From: Ruminococcaceae bacterium UBA6392
GTDB taxonomy: Bacteria > Bacillota > Clostridia > Oscillospirales > Acutalibacteraceae
Direction of reading: 5' to 3'
Assembly: GCA_002438685.1 (NCBI GenBank)
Contig: DJQG01000153.1
Coordinates: forward strand, 1 to 11,500
Length of the DNA stretch: 11,500 nucleotides
The notes under the pieces were generated by a model. The model had not been told where the DNA came from and did no database searches. It saw only the letters and a program-made list of their open reading frames with translations. Positions 1 to 5,853 of this stretch are shown in pieces. The translations under genes were made by a program, and so were the position numbers. The stretch's first letter is position 1. Each line of letters starts with the position of its first letter.

Positions 1-12
1 CTTGTTTTTCGC

Positions 13-60
13 CAACATCGCCGCGCTTCATCCGCCACAGGCGGCGCTTCGGTGATGTTG
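13..60. repeat. Long imperfect inverted repeat (hairpin)
   Basis: Outer arms at 13-23 and 50-60 (CAACATCGCCG / CGGTGATGTTG) pair over 11 positions with one G-T wobble. Inner arms at 32-36 and 40-44 (CCGCC / GGCGG) close on an ACA loop. The internal segments 24-31 and 45-49 are unequal. There is no U-run beside it, so it is not a standard terminator. It may be part of a dispersed intergenic repeat or the 3' part of an RNA starting outside the window. No function can be assigned from the sequence. Confidence 0.5.
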
Positions 61-74
61 CCCGCCTGTCTCCG

Positions 75-185
75 TTAGCCGTCAAACACTGCGACGCGGC
101 TATTGGAAGCTTGATTATAGAGGTCGACTAAGATGTTCGCTTCTGCTTTGTAAGAATTCGCACTGATTACAGCTACAAATCCCAA
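75..185 (-). pseudogene. Coding-like fragment without a convincing start
   Basis: On the minus strand an open frame ends at a TAA (75-77). From a possible TTG at 183-185 it encodes 36 residues beginning LGFVAVISAN and ending VAVFDG. The composition (alternating hydrophobic and polar, codon use similar to neighbours) is protein-like. The frame stays open upstream through the HAD terminator, but there is no ATG and no ribosome binding site. It could be the remnant of a degraded gene or chance. I do not recognise a family. Confidence 0.2.
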
Positions 186-224
186 TTTATCAATGCAGCT
201 TGTATTATGATAAACCAATGCAAA

Positions 225-256
225 AATCCTACCCGCCAAAAACTGTGGGTAGGATT
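225..256 (-). terminator. Intrinsic terminator of the HAD gene
   Basis: A perfect 10-bp stem (AATCCTACCC at 225-234, GGGTAGGATT at 247-256) has a 12-nt loop. On the minus strand the stem runs into a U-tract at its 3' side. It begins 8 nt after the HAD stop codon, so it ends that transcript. Confidence 0.85.
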
Positions 257-263
257 CTGTGTA

Positions 264-944
264 TTATTTGCACATTTTCATTTTGGGTGGTTCATCCCCG
301 CGCAGGAAGTCTCTGACTTCGAGCAGACTGGCAAATCTTTTCCAGAGTATCTTTTCTGTTTCCTCATCCGCCTGCCACAAATCGGGAATCATTATCACGC
401 GGCATCCGGCGTTATGCGCAGCCCACAGACCGTTGCGTGAATCTTCGAGAGCTATGCAATCCTTTGGGCTTTCGCCGAGCAGCTCGCACGCTTTGAGATA
501 GATATCCGGCGCGGGCTTTGAGCGCGCCGTCATTTCACCGCTGACTATTATATCAAACTTATCAGTTATACCCGCGCTTTCGAGGTTGCGCAGAACGGCT
601 CTGCGTGTTGAGGACGAGGCGACTGCGGTCTTTATCCCCGCCGATCTCAGCCAGTCGAGCAGCTCATAAAGACCATATTTCACTGGGACTTTGTTGTATG
701 CATAAAAATTATCAGTGAATTCTCTGCCGTAGCGGCGCATGGCTTCGGTATCGACATCGCTCCCGAACTCCTCGCGCCATATCTCGTCCGCGCGCTCGGC
801 TGTCACGCCGAGGGTCTTCATGACCATATAGCCCGCCTTGCCGAGCCCCATCTTTTCGCCCGCGTAGTCCCACGCCGCCATTGCGAGGCGTTCGGTATCA
901 AACATCAGTCCGTCCATATCGAAAACAGCAGCCTGCATTTTCAT
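264..944 (-). CDS. HAD-superfamily hydrolase, beta-phosphoglucomutase-like
   Basis: A 226-residue cytoplasmic protein of the haloacid dehalogenase superfamily, subfamily I (phosphatase or phosphomutase acting on a small phosphorylated metabolite). All four motifs are visible: motif I DMDG at residues 9-12 (D9 nucleophile, D11 acid/base), motif II serine in VASSS near 108-112, motif III lysine K143 in SKPAPD, and motif IV EDS at 167-169 for Mg2+. Residues of roughly 20-85 form the helical cap. I chose the ATG at 944 because GGAGGTG lies 6 nt upstream. The frame is open 18 codons further, to 998, but that extension has no ribosome site and does not look like HAD sequence. The gene is monocistronic, between a tRNA terminator and its own terminator. 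Substrate cannot be told from sequence; beta-phosphoglucomutase, sugar phosphatase and phosphonatase-like members share these motifs. Confidence 0.9.
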   Translation of the reverse strand: MKMQAAVFDMDGLMFDTERLAMAAWDYAGEKMGLGKAGYMVMKTLGVTAERADEIWREEFGSDVDTEAMRRYGREFTDNFYAYNKVPVKYGLYELLDWLRSAGIKTAVASSSTRRAVLRNLESAGITDKFDIIVSGEMTARSKPAPDIYLKACELLGESPKDCIALEDSRNGLWAAHNAGCRVIMIPDLWQADEETEKILWKRFASLLEVRDFLRGDEPPKMKMCK

Positions 945-1020
945 GAGGACACCTCCGGAAAAATTTTCTTTGGGTTCAAGCTGTGAAGCGCTCGCCATAC
1001 ATCATGGACATATTTAAAAA

Positions 1021-1042
1021 AGCACTTGCAAAAGCAAGTGCT
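1021..1042 (-). terminator. Terminator downstream of tRNA-Gln
   Basis: A perfect 9-bp stem (AGCACTTGC at 1021-1029, GCAAGTGCT at 1034-1042) closes a 4-nt loop. T-runs lie on both sides, so it can work in both directions. In the minus direction it follows the CCA end of tRNA-Gln by a few bases and has a six-T tail. Confidence 0.85.
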
Positions 1043-1047
1043 TTTTC

Positions 1048-1121
1048 TGGCTGGGGAATAGGGATTCGAACCCCAACAAACAGAGTCAGAGTCTGTCGTG
1101 CTACCGTTACACAATTCCCCA
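1048..1121 (-). tRNA. tRNA-Gln (anticodon CTG)
   Basis: A complete cloverleaf on the minus strand. The acceptor TGGGGAA pairs with TTCCCCA. The D arm contains AACGGTAGCAC. The anticodon arm ACAGA-CTCTGAC-TCTGT gives CTG (reads CAG, glutamine). The T arm has the loop TTCGAAT. The discriminator base is G, followed by an encoded CCA at 1050-1048. The CTG isoacceptor supplements the usual TTG tRNA-Gln. Confidence 0.93.
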
Positions 1122-1163
1122 ATATCAAACTCCGAACAGGTTTTTTCTCACCTGCGAGTCAAT

Positions 1164-1192
1164 ATTATACACACTCTCAGCCCCTCTGTCAA
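1164..1192 (-). promoter_or_regulatory. Consensus sigma-A promoter of tRNA-Gln
   Basis: TTGACA (1192-1187) and TATAAT (1169-1164) on the minus strand are both perfect matches, separated by exactly 17 bp. This predicts a start about 35 nt upstream of the tRNA 5' end. A promoter of this strength fits a stable-RNA gene. Confidence 0.9.
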
Positions 1193-1296
1193 CCTTTTTT
1201 CAAAATTTTTTCGCCCGTGACGAAAGTTTTTTGTTTTGGCTTTGTCGAAGCGGCGTAAAAGCGGTCGACACGACGGGATTTTATTTTATGCAGATA

Positions 1297-1325
1297 TTGA
1301 TTTTTCAAACACACTGTGCTATTAT
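1297..1325 (+). promoter_or_regulatory. Promoter of tRNA-Gly
   Basis: TTGATT (1297-1302) and TATTAT (1320-1325) have a 17-bp spacer. This places the start about 5 nt ahead of the tRNA. It is weaker than the divergent tRNA-Gln promoter (4/6 at -35, 5/6 at -10). Confidence 0.65.
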
Positions 1326-1336
1326 ATCAAAGCAAT

Positions 1337-1410
1337 GCAGGTGTAGTTCAATGGCAGAATGTCAGCTTCCCAAGCTGAACACGGGGGTTCGATTCCCCTC
1401 ACCTGCTCCA
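1337..1410 (+). tRNA. tRNA-Gly (anticodon CCC)
   Basis: The acceptor GCAGGTG (1337-1343) pairs perfectly with CACCTGC (1400-1406). The anticodon arm TCAGC-TTCCCAA-GCTGA gives CCC (reads GGG, glycine). The T arm has the loop TTCGATT. The discriminator is T, followed by an encoded CCA at 1408-1410. It is divergent from tRNA-Gln, with a roughly 215-nt spacer that holds both promoters and no gene. Confidence 0.93.
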
Positions 1411-1445
1411 AACTCCCGTATGCTTGTGCGTTCGGGAGTTTTATT
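1411..1445 (+). terminator. Terminator of tRNA-Gly
   Basis: AACTCCCG (1411-1418) pairs with CGGGAGTT (1433-1440), followed by a T-rich tail. It starts directly after the tRNA CCA. Confidence 0.8.
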
Positions 1446-1457
1446 ATGACAGCGAAA

Positions 1458-1490
1458 GACCCGCCCGGATAACCGGACGGGTCGATTTTT
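1458..1490. terminator. Terminator between convergent tRNA-Gly and the ABC operon
   Basis: Arms at 1458-1468 and 1473-1483 enclose an ATAA loop. Read as minus-strand RNA, all 11 positions pair (one U-G). Read as plus-strand RNA, one pair becomes a C-A mismatch. The better U-tail is on the plus side (1485-1495). It likely ends the ABC operon transcript, 14 nt after the ATPase stop, and backs up the tRNA-Gly terminator. Confidence 0.7.
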
Positions 1491-1496
1491 GTTTTA

Positions 1497-2282
1497 TTAC
1501 ACGAGAAGCATACGGTCGTTGTCGAGTTCTTTGCCCGCGTTCTCTTTGAACTTGTCGAGCAGATCCTGAACGGTGAGCTTCGACCTCTCCTCCCCTTCGG
1601 CATCGAAAATTATGTTTCCGCCGTGCATCATTATCGTGCGGTTTCCGAGTTCGAGTGCCGACTGCATATTGTGCGTTATCATAAGGCAGGTGAGATTATT
1701 CTCGCTTACTATACTCTTTGTGAGCGCAAGAACTTTTTCCGCCGTTGCGGGATCGAGTGCCGCGGTGTGCTCATCAAGAAGCAGAAGCTTCGGCGGATTG
1801 AAGGTCGCCATCATGAGCGTCAGAGCCTGTCTCTGACCGCCGGAGAGCAGACCGACCGGCTGACTCATTCTGTCCTCAAGCCCCATCTCGAGCAGGGCGA
1901 GCTTATCTCTGAAAAGCTTCTTGTCGCTCTTAGAGACGCGGCTCAGCCAACCGCCGTGACCTGCGGCGAGAGCCAAATTCTCTTCTATCGTCATGCCGGG
2001 CGCGGTGCCGCGCATCGGATCCTGAAAAAGTCTGCCGATGCTCTTGGCGCGCTTGTGCTCGGGCATGAGAGTGATGTCTTTTCCGTCGAGCGAGATGCTG
2101 CCGGAATCGGTTATAAAGCTGCCGGCGATGGCGTTGAAAAGTGTTGATTTGCCCGCGCCGTTCGCGCCGATGACCGTTATGAAATCACCCTCGGCGACGC
2201 TCAGCGAAAGATCGTCTATCGCCTTTTTGGCGTTCACCGTGCCGGGATTGAAAGTTTTCGAGATGTGTGATATTTCAAGCAT
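1497..2282 (-). CDS. trpZ: ABC transporter ATPase, tryptophan importer (TrpZ type)
   Basis: A 261-residue cytoplasmic nucleotide-binding subunit that powers the importer encoded by the two genes upstream. The motifs are complete: Walker A GANGAGKST at 39-47, Q-loop Q87, signature LSGGQ at 146-150, Walker B LLLLDE at 166-171 with catalytic E171, D-loop near 175-177, and H-loop H204. It resembles the LivG/LivF type of ATPase that pairs with BPD_transp_2 permeases. The ATG overlaps the permease stop by 8 nt (ATGCTTGA), with GGAGGAGG inside the permease end, which points to coupled translation. It is the last gene of the T-box-controlled operon. The tryptophan assignment rests on the leader, not on the ATPase itself; the symbol follows published trpXYZ naming. 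Confidence 0.88.
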   Translation of the reverse strand: MLEISHISKTFNPGTVNAKKAIDDLSLSVAEGDFITVIGANGAGKSTLFNAIAGSFITDSGSISLDGKDITLMPEHKRAKSIGRLFQDPMRGTAPGMTIEENLALAAGHGGWLSRVSKSDKKLFRDKLALLEMGLEDRMSQPVGLLSGGQRQALTLMMATFNPPKLLLLDEHTAALDPATAEKVLALTKSIVSENNLTCLMITHNMQSALELGNRTIMMHGGNIIFDAEGEERSKLTVQDLLDKFKENAGKELDNDRMLLV

Positions 2283-3213
2283 CTACTTTCCTCCTCCCCG
2301 AACGGGTCTGAATTCTGCGCTTTAAAAGCGGTAGCTGCTTTTTGAAATAGGGTGTTGCTATCGCCGCGATAACTATAACTGACGAGACGAATTTGAGCAT
2401 GAACGCCGGCATATCAAAGCGCAGGGCGATTGTATAAATGAGTCTGAATATGAACGCGCCGAGCACCATGCCGAATATCCTCAGCGGCATCTTCTTCCTG
2501 CCGAGGAACACGCCGCCGATAAGCAGGGACGCGAGGGCAATGGTCACCATTCCGGTTCCGATATCGATGTTGACCGATCTCTGCGACTGGGCGAGCAGGC
2601 AGCCCGACAGCGCGGTAAACGAGTTCGCGACGCAGAGTCCGATTATTGTGGTAAACGCCGGGTTGACAGACGAGGAGCGAACCATATCGGGGTTGTCACC
2701 CGTCGCTCTTATCGCGAGTCCGAGGCGGGTTTTCAGGAAAAGTCCGAGTATAACAGCGACCGCTGCGACGGCGATTATCGCCACGAAGAGCTTTGACTGC
2801 CTCGCCACGGGAGTACCCTTGAGGAGCGCCGCCATTTTGGTGAACACAGTGTCCGTTTTATTCATATTGAGTATCGACGAGCCGCTCATGACCGCGATAT
2901 TTATTGAATAGAGCCCCGTGTTTACGATTATTCCGGCGAGCAGGCTGTTGATGCCCATTTTCGTCTGGAGTATCGCCGTTATAAAGCCCGAGGCTATTCC
3001 CGCCGCCATTGCCGCGACTATCGACAGATACGGATGACCCGCTATCGCGACCACCGCTCCGACCGTTGCGCCGAACGTAAAGCAACCGTCGGTCGACAGA
3101 TCGCAGACGTTGAGCATCGAATAGCTCAGGAACAGCGCGAGCACCGTGAGCGAGGTTATAAGCCCCAGCTCGAGCGCCGACTGACCGAGTGAAAATATCG
3201 AATCCAAAGACAT
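2275..3213 (-). CDS. trpY: ABC transporter permease, tryptophan importer (TrpY type)
   Basis: A 312-residue integral membrane protein of the branched-chain-amino-acid-type permease family (BPD_transp_2). Many hydrophobic segments are visible, for example around 13-34, 47-70, 71-90, 90-110, 140-160, 188-208, 222-236, 246-262 and 270-290. The cytoplasmic coupling loop LGLAIRATGDNPD lies at about 164-176, followed by MVRSSSV, and is typical of the family. A positively charged tail ends the protein. The start ATG at 3213 has AGAGGAAA a few bases upstream. The single permease gene implies a homodimer. It lies between the lipoprotein gene and the ATPase gene, with the 8-nt overlap to the latter. 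Confidence 0.88.
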   Translation of the reverse strand: MSLDSIFSLGQSALELGLITSLTVLALFLSYSMLNVCDLSTDGCFTFGATVGAVVAIAGHPYLSIVAAMAAGIASGFITAILQTKMGINSLLAGIIVNTGLYSINIAVMSGSSILNMNKTDTVFTKMAALLKGTPVARQSKLFVAIIAVAAVAVILGLFLKTRLGLAIRATGDNPDMVRSSSVNPAFTTIIGLCVANSFTALSGCLLAQSQRSVNIDIGTGMVTIALASLLIGGVFLGRKKMPLRIFGMVLGAFIFRLIYTIALRFDMPAFMLKFVSSVIVIAAIATPYFKKQLPLLKRRIQTRSGRRKVDA

Positions 3214-3244
3214 TGTGTTTCCTCTTTCCTGCTTTATTGAGCCG

Positions 3245-3267
3245 CCCGGGAAGCAGTGCTCCCCGGG
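3245..3267 (-). promoter_or_regulatory. Intercistronic hairpin after trpX
   Basis: Arms at 3245-3254 (CCCGGGAAGC) and 3258-3267 (GCTCCCCGGG) form a 10-bp GC-rich stem with one wobble and a 3-nt loop. No U-run follows, so it is unlikely to terminate. Hairpins at this place, after the binding-protein gene and before the permease gene, commonly stabilise the upstream mRNA so that the binding protein is made in excess. That role is inferred. Confidence 0.6.
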
Positions 3268-3280
3268 GACTGATTGAATC

Positions 3281-4321
3281 TTATTTTACATCATCGAAGC
3301 TCTCGGCGGTGGTGATGCTCTTGACTTCGGTGCACTTGGGAGCGAAGAGCTTCGAGACTTCGTCGAAGTTATAGCCGAGCTTTGCGCAGATTTCGGTGTT
3401 TATTGTTGCGGTGCCGTTATCGAACATGAGTACGGGGGTGGTTGCGGGATCTTTGCCGTTTATCATGATATCGATTATCATATTTGCGGTCTCAACGCCG
3501 AGCTTTGCGTAGTCGACGCCGTAGCCGAGGAAAGCTCCGTTGAGGGCGAAGGAATCAGCGCCGGTGTAGTGCGGGATCTTTGCGTCTGCGAAAATCTCAT
3601 ATATGGAGAGCTCGGACTTCATTATGGTGTTGTCGGTGGGGGTGAACACTGCCTGAACGCCGTCAGAAACGAGTGCCTTTGCAGCAAGGGTGACTTCGTC
3701 AACGGTAGTACCGGTGCGCTCGATAACTTCGATGCCCTTGGACTGGAGATAGGTCTTTGCATCCTTTATGGCCTGGGTCGAGGAATCCTGACCGACATCG
3801 TAGAGCAGACCGACCTTCTTCATATCGGGATCCTTGAGGAGCATGAGATCCATTATAGCATTGGTGTTGAGATAGTCGGAGGTTCCGGTTATCTGACCGC
3901 CGGGTGCGTCAAGAGAATCAACGAGCTTCGCACCGACAGGATCACTGACTGCGGAGAACACGACCGGGATATCGCTGTTCTCGGTCTCGACCGCCGCCTG
4001 CATGGCGATTGCAACCGGGGTCGCGACGCCAACCATAAGATCGACCTTGTCAACGATGAAGTTCGAGATTATCTGGTTCATAACAACGGAGTCGCCGTTG
4101 CAGTTGTCGTATTTGACTTCGATCTCGACGCCCTTTTCGGCGGCGACGGAAGCGAGCTGCTTTTTGATGTTGTCGACTATCTGATTGAGCGAGGCGTCAT
4201 CGACATAGTTGCAGATGCCGACGGTGTATTTCTTTTTTGCGTCTCCTTCCGTCTTGCCACAGGCGGCGAAGCAGGCAACTGTGAGCATAAGTGCGAGTAC
4301 AAGTGCGATTATCTTTTTCAT
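3281..4321 (-). CDS. trpX: Tryptophan ABC transporter substrate-binding lipoprotein (TrpX type)
   Basis: A 346-residue extracytoplasmic binding protein of the ABC_sub_bind family. The N-terminus is a lipoprotein signal: KK at 2-3, a hydrophobic stretch at about 4-18, and a lipobox ending at C21 (FAAC, then G22). This predicts a membrane-anchored lipoprotein. The mature part starts with YTVGICNYVDDASLNQ, followed by two alternating alpha/beta lobes (about 30-145 and 150-310), as in periplasmic-binding-protein type I folds. The GVATPVAIAMQAAV and VVFSAVSDPVGAKLV segments are characteristic of the family. The start ATG at 4321 has AAAGGA about 10 nt upstream, weaker than the GGAGGAG of the small frame just before it. 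It is the first full gene after a T-box with Trp specifier, so tryptophan is the likely ligand; tyrosine or other aromatic ligands are less likely. Confidence 0.88.
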   Translation of the reverse strand: MKKIIALVLALMLTVACFAACGKTEGDAKKKYTVGICNYVDDASLNQIVDNIKKQLASVAAEKGVEIEVKYDNCNGDSVVMNQIISNFIVDKVDLMVGVATPVAIAMQAAVETENSDIPVVFSAVSDPVGAKLVDSLDAPGGQITGTSDYLNTNAIMDLMLLKDPDMKKVGLLYDVGQDSSTQAIKDAKTYLQSKGIEVIERTGTTVDEVTLAAKALVSDGVQAVFTPTDNTIMKSELSIYEIFADAKIPHYTGADSFALNGAFLGYGVDYAKLGVETANMIIDIMINGKDPATTPVLMFDNGTATINTEICAKLGYNFDEVSKLFAPKCTEVKSITTAESFDDVK

Positions 4322-4377
4322 TGGTATTTATTCCTTTCGGTAATTGATAAAAATTTTTGAGCTAAACTTAAGAATCG

Positions 4378-4403
4378 AAAAAATCACAGGCGCGGCGTGC
4401 GCC
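4378..4403 (-). terminator. Weak hairpin with U-tract upstream of trpX
   Basis: On the minus strand GGCGC (4403-4399) pairs with GCGCC (4393-4389) around a 5-nt loop. A run of six T follows after 5 nt (4383-4378). The gap between stem and U-tract makes it a poor classical terminator. It overlaps the end of the candidate leader peptide, so ribosome position could affect it. Confidence 0.35.
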
Positions 4404-4425
4404 AAAGTTTACTCAACAAAAACAT
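4384..4425 (-). CDS. Possible 13-residue leader peptide with a Trp codon
   Basis: Downstream of the T-box terminator and upstream of trpX, an ATG at 4425 with GGAGGA 7 nt upstream opens a frame of 13 codons (MFLLSKLWRTPRL) ending in TGA at 4384-4386. The eighth codon is TGG (Trp), which touches the 5' arm of a GC hairpin (4389-4403). The ribosome site is better than that of trpX. This is either a translated leader peptide or a chance frame; comparison with related genomes would decide. No function is established. Confidence 0.4.
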   Translation of the reverse strand: MFLLSKLWRTPRL

Positions 4426-4443
4426 AACTATCTCCTCCGAAAT

Positions 4444-4719
4444 AAAAAAACTCCTGTCCCTGCAATAATGCTGGGACAGGAGATATTATCATCCTGCGGT
4501 GCCACCCGGCTTGACGCTTTTGCGTCCGCTTAGCGCGTACTGACATACGCTGACTTTTCTTCACGGAGAGTCCTGCTCCGGCGCACATACTTAAAGGATA
4601 ACCTTTGTTCCGATTGCCCTTAGAAGTCCATTCAGGTTTCTTTCATTCTGCCGCAATCCCACCGCCTGCGGCTCTCTTCGAGATGAGGGAGAAATCTTAC
4701 TTACCCTTCTTCAACGGTT
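4444..4719 (-). promoter_or_regulatory. T-box riboswitch, tryptophan (UGG) specifier
   Basis: This leader RNA binds uncharged tRNA and chooses between an antiterminator and a terminator for the importer operon. Visible parts in transcript order: stem I base AGAAG/CUUCU; the AGUA element; AGAGAG and GGUG distal stem-I elements; the specifier loop GAA-UGG-AC with the codon at 4630-4628; the T-box core GGGTGGCACCGC at 4507-4496; and the terminator stem CTCCTGTCCC/GGGACAGGAG (4482-4473 with 4460-4451) with seven T at 4450-4444. CAGGA after the T-box (4496-4492) can pair with UCCUG in the terminator arm to form the antiterminator. Two features agree on tryptophan: the UGG specifier, and the UGGC bulge, which would pair with a tRNA ending GCCA, as expected for tRNA-Trp with a G discriminator. 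The 5' end is inferred from the promoter. Confidence 0.93.
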
Positions 4720-4725
4720 TACTGA

Positions 4726-4754
4726 ATTGTAGCACTCTGCGCTTTTGTTGTCAA
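4726..4754 (-). promoter_or_regulatory. Sigma-A promoter of the T-box/trpXYZ operon
   Basis: TTGACA (4754-4749) and TACAAT (4731-4726) on the minus strand have a 17-bp spacer. The predicted start is near 4719, just before stem I of the T-box. Confidence 0.85.
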
Positions 4755-4874
4755 CATATTTTTTTACTTTTGTTTCAAGAACCAGTTTTTTTGTAGGTTA
4801 TAGGTGCGAAATCCGACAAAATCCACAAAATCCGCCGCCCTCTTGCTAAATGGTATGCCGCGAAGACCGACCGT

Positions 4875-4904
4875 GTGACCAAAAAGATGAATAGACAATA
4901 TATT
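4875..4904 (+). promoter_or_regulatory. Possible promoter of the sleC-like gene pair
   Basis: GTGACC (4875-4880) and TATATT (4899-4904) have an 18-bp spacer. The matches are partial (4/6 and 5/6). The genes it would serve are expected to be expressed under a sporulation sigma factor, and I see no convincing sigma-E, -F, -G or -K pair here, so this call is weak. Nothing else is recognisable in 4755-4960. Confidence 0.25.
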
Positions 4905-4972
4905 AAATATGGGATGTCTTTGCGCGCCCGCAAAACGGACGCCCTGCAAATTTTACCCAACGGAGGCCTTTT

Positions 4973-5842
4973 ATGAACAACGAAGATATAGTCTCGCTCA
5001 TGGAGCGATACAAGAGAGAACTGCTCGAATTTGAAAAGCGAAACACAGTGCCGGTATCCGCACAGGAAAAGGCGGAATCCGAGCCCGTATCGGCGCAGCA
5101 GGAAAACCGTGCCGAACAGGTTTCGGCGCAAATACAGGATGAGGCAGAGCCGGTAAACGCGCCGGCGGCAGAGCCCACCGAGGCAGTCTCGGCAAAGGCG
5201 GAGGAAAACGAAGCGGTGAGCGCCGCGGCGACGGTGACAATTCAGCGTCAGACAGACGCTCAGAGGGAGCGCCAGATGCAGTTTGACGACGGCGCGGACA
5301 CGGACAAATCCCAGTTCACACCCGAGCGCACACAAGCGGCAGGGCGCGGAGACATCCCCCAGCCGCGCACGATATTCGTCGACCCGCAGACGCTCAAGAA
5401 CAAAAATCTCGCTTCAACTAACACTCAGTCCGCGATGCAGAGGTTCGACGAATTCAAGGGCGAGCGCAACAAGCGCGGCATCCTGCGCGTTGAGACCTAC
5501 AGCTCAAACGGGCTCTATCCCGTCGGCAACAGTCGAGTGGTAGTATACAAAGAGATAGGCGGCGAAAAATATTATATATATGATTCTCACACCGATTCGA
5601 GCGGCATACTCGACAATCTCCAGCTGCCTGCTCCCGACAAATCCCTGTCGGAGACAGAGCAGGGCTCGGGCGGGCTTGCGCCATATGCAACATACGATAT
5701 ATTTGTAAGTCACCCGGGATTCATCAGCACATATCTCGAAAACGTTCCGATCTTCGACTCCACCGTTTCAATACAGTCGGTCGAAATGCTGCCGACGGTC
5801 AGCGGCGAGCAGGATCCGAACGTGATAAACGAATCGGTCTGA
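4973..5842 (+). CDS. SleC pro-domain-like protein with 11-residue repeat tract
   Basis: A 289-residue protein with no signal peptide or membrane segment. The order is: a charged helical start (1-24); a repeat tract of 11-residue units of the type PVSAQEKAESE (about 27-84); a polar linker (85-165); and a beta-sandwich domain (about 168-275) of the carboxypeptidase-regulatory/CnaB-like kind. That domain runs GILRVETYSS, VVVYKEIG, HTDSSGILDNLQLPAPD, YATYDIFVSHPGF and VSIQSVEMLP. From memory, this pattern (short prefix, LPAPD after the glycine turn, Y-x-Y-x-V-x-x-x-G, closing strand ending MxP) matches the N-terminal pre/pro region of clostridial SleC, which lies in front of the SpoIID-like domain in the same chain. 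Here the next gene, 11 nt away, starts just where that domain would continue. The start has GGAGG 6 nt upstream. It may inhibit, chaperone or target the enzyme; that is inference. A generic coat or surface protein is the alternative. Confidence 0.72.
   Translation: MNNEDIVSLMERYKRELLEFEKRNTVPVSAQEKAESEPVSAQQENRAEQVSAQIQDEAEPVNAPAAEPTEAVSAKAEENEAVSAAATVTIQRQTDAQRERQMQFDDGADTDKSQFTPERTQAAGRGDIPQPRTIFVDPQTLKNKNLASTNTQSAMQRFDEFKGERNKRGILRVETYSSNGLYPVGNSRVVVYKEIGGEKYYIYDSHTDSSGILDNLQLPAPDKSLSETEQGSGGLAPYATYDIFVSHPGFISTYLENVPIFDSTVSIQSVEMLPTVSGEQDPNVINESV
5051..5224 (+). repeat. 33-bp coding tandem repeat (11-residue units)
   Basis: Units of 11 codons begin at residues 27, 38, 49, 60 and 71, with a shorter last unit at 81. 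Each starts with a (P/Q/A)-V-(S/N)-A core followed by Glu/Gln/Ala-rich residues. The DNA copies are diverged at third positions, so the array is old and kept at protein level. It probably forms an extended acidic spacer. Confidence 0.75.
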
Positions 5843-5853
5843 GGAGTGATATT

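Noticed and set aside
945..998. Longer N-terminus for the HAD protein starting at 998
   Set aside because: The 18 added residues contain no HAD-like sequence, no ribosome site precedes 998, and GGAGGTG sits correctly for the ATG at 944.
1623..2147. Long plus-strand open frames opposite the ABC ATPase, permease and binding-protein genes (also 3569-4360)
   Set aside because: They lie antisense to genes with complete family motifs, have no ribosome sites, and encode Cys/Arg-rich or biased sequence typical of mirror frames.
3245..3267. Terminator between trpX and trpY
   Set aside because: No U-tract follows the stem on the minus strand, and the downstream genes have no promoter of their own.
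5051..5224. CRISPR-like or non-coding tandem repeat
   Set aside because: The 33-bp period is in frame, the copies are diverged at third positions, there are no spacers, and it lies inside a good gene.
4775..5335. Minus-strand open frame opposite the first sleC-like gene
   Set aside because: It is Arg/Cys/Leu-rich shadow sequence of the repeat tract and lies across the T-box promoter region; the plus-strand gene has a proper ribosome site and recognisable domain.
4973..5842. Surface adhesin (CnaB pilin or sortase substrate)
   Set aside because: There is no signal peptide, no LPxTG motif and no membrane tail, and the neighbouring gene points to SleC.
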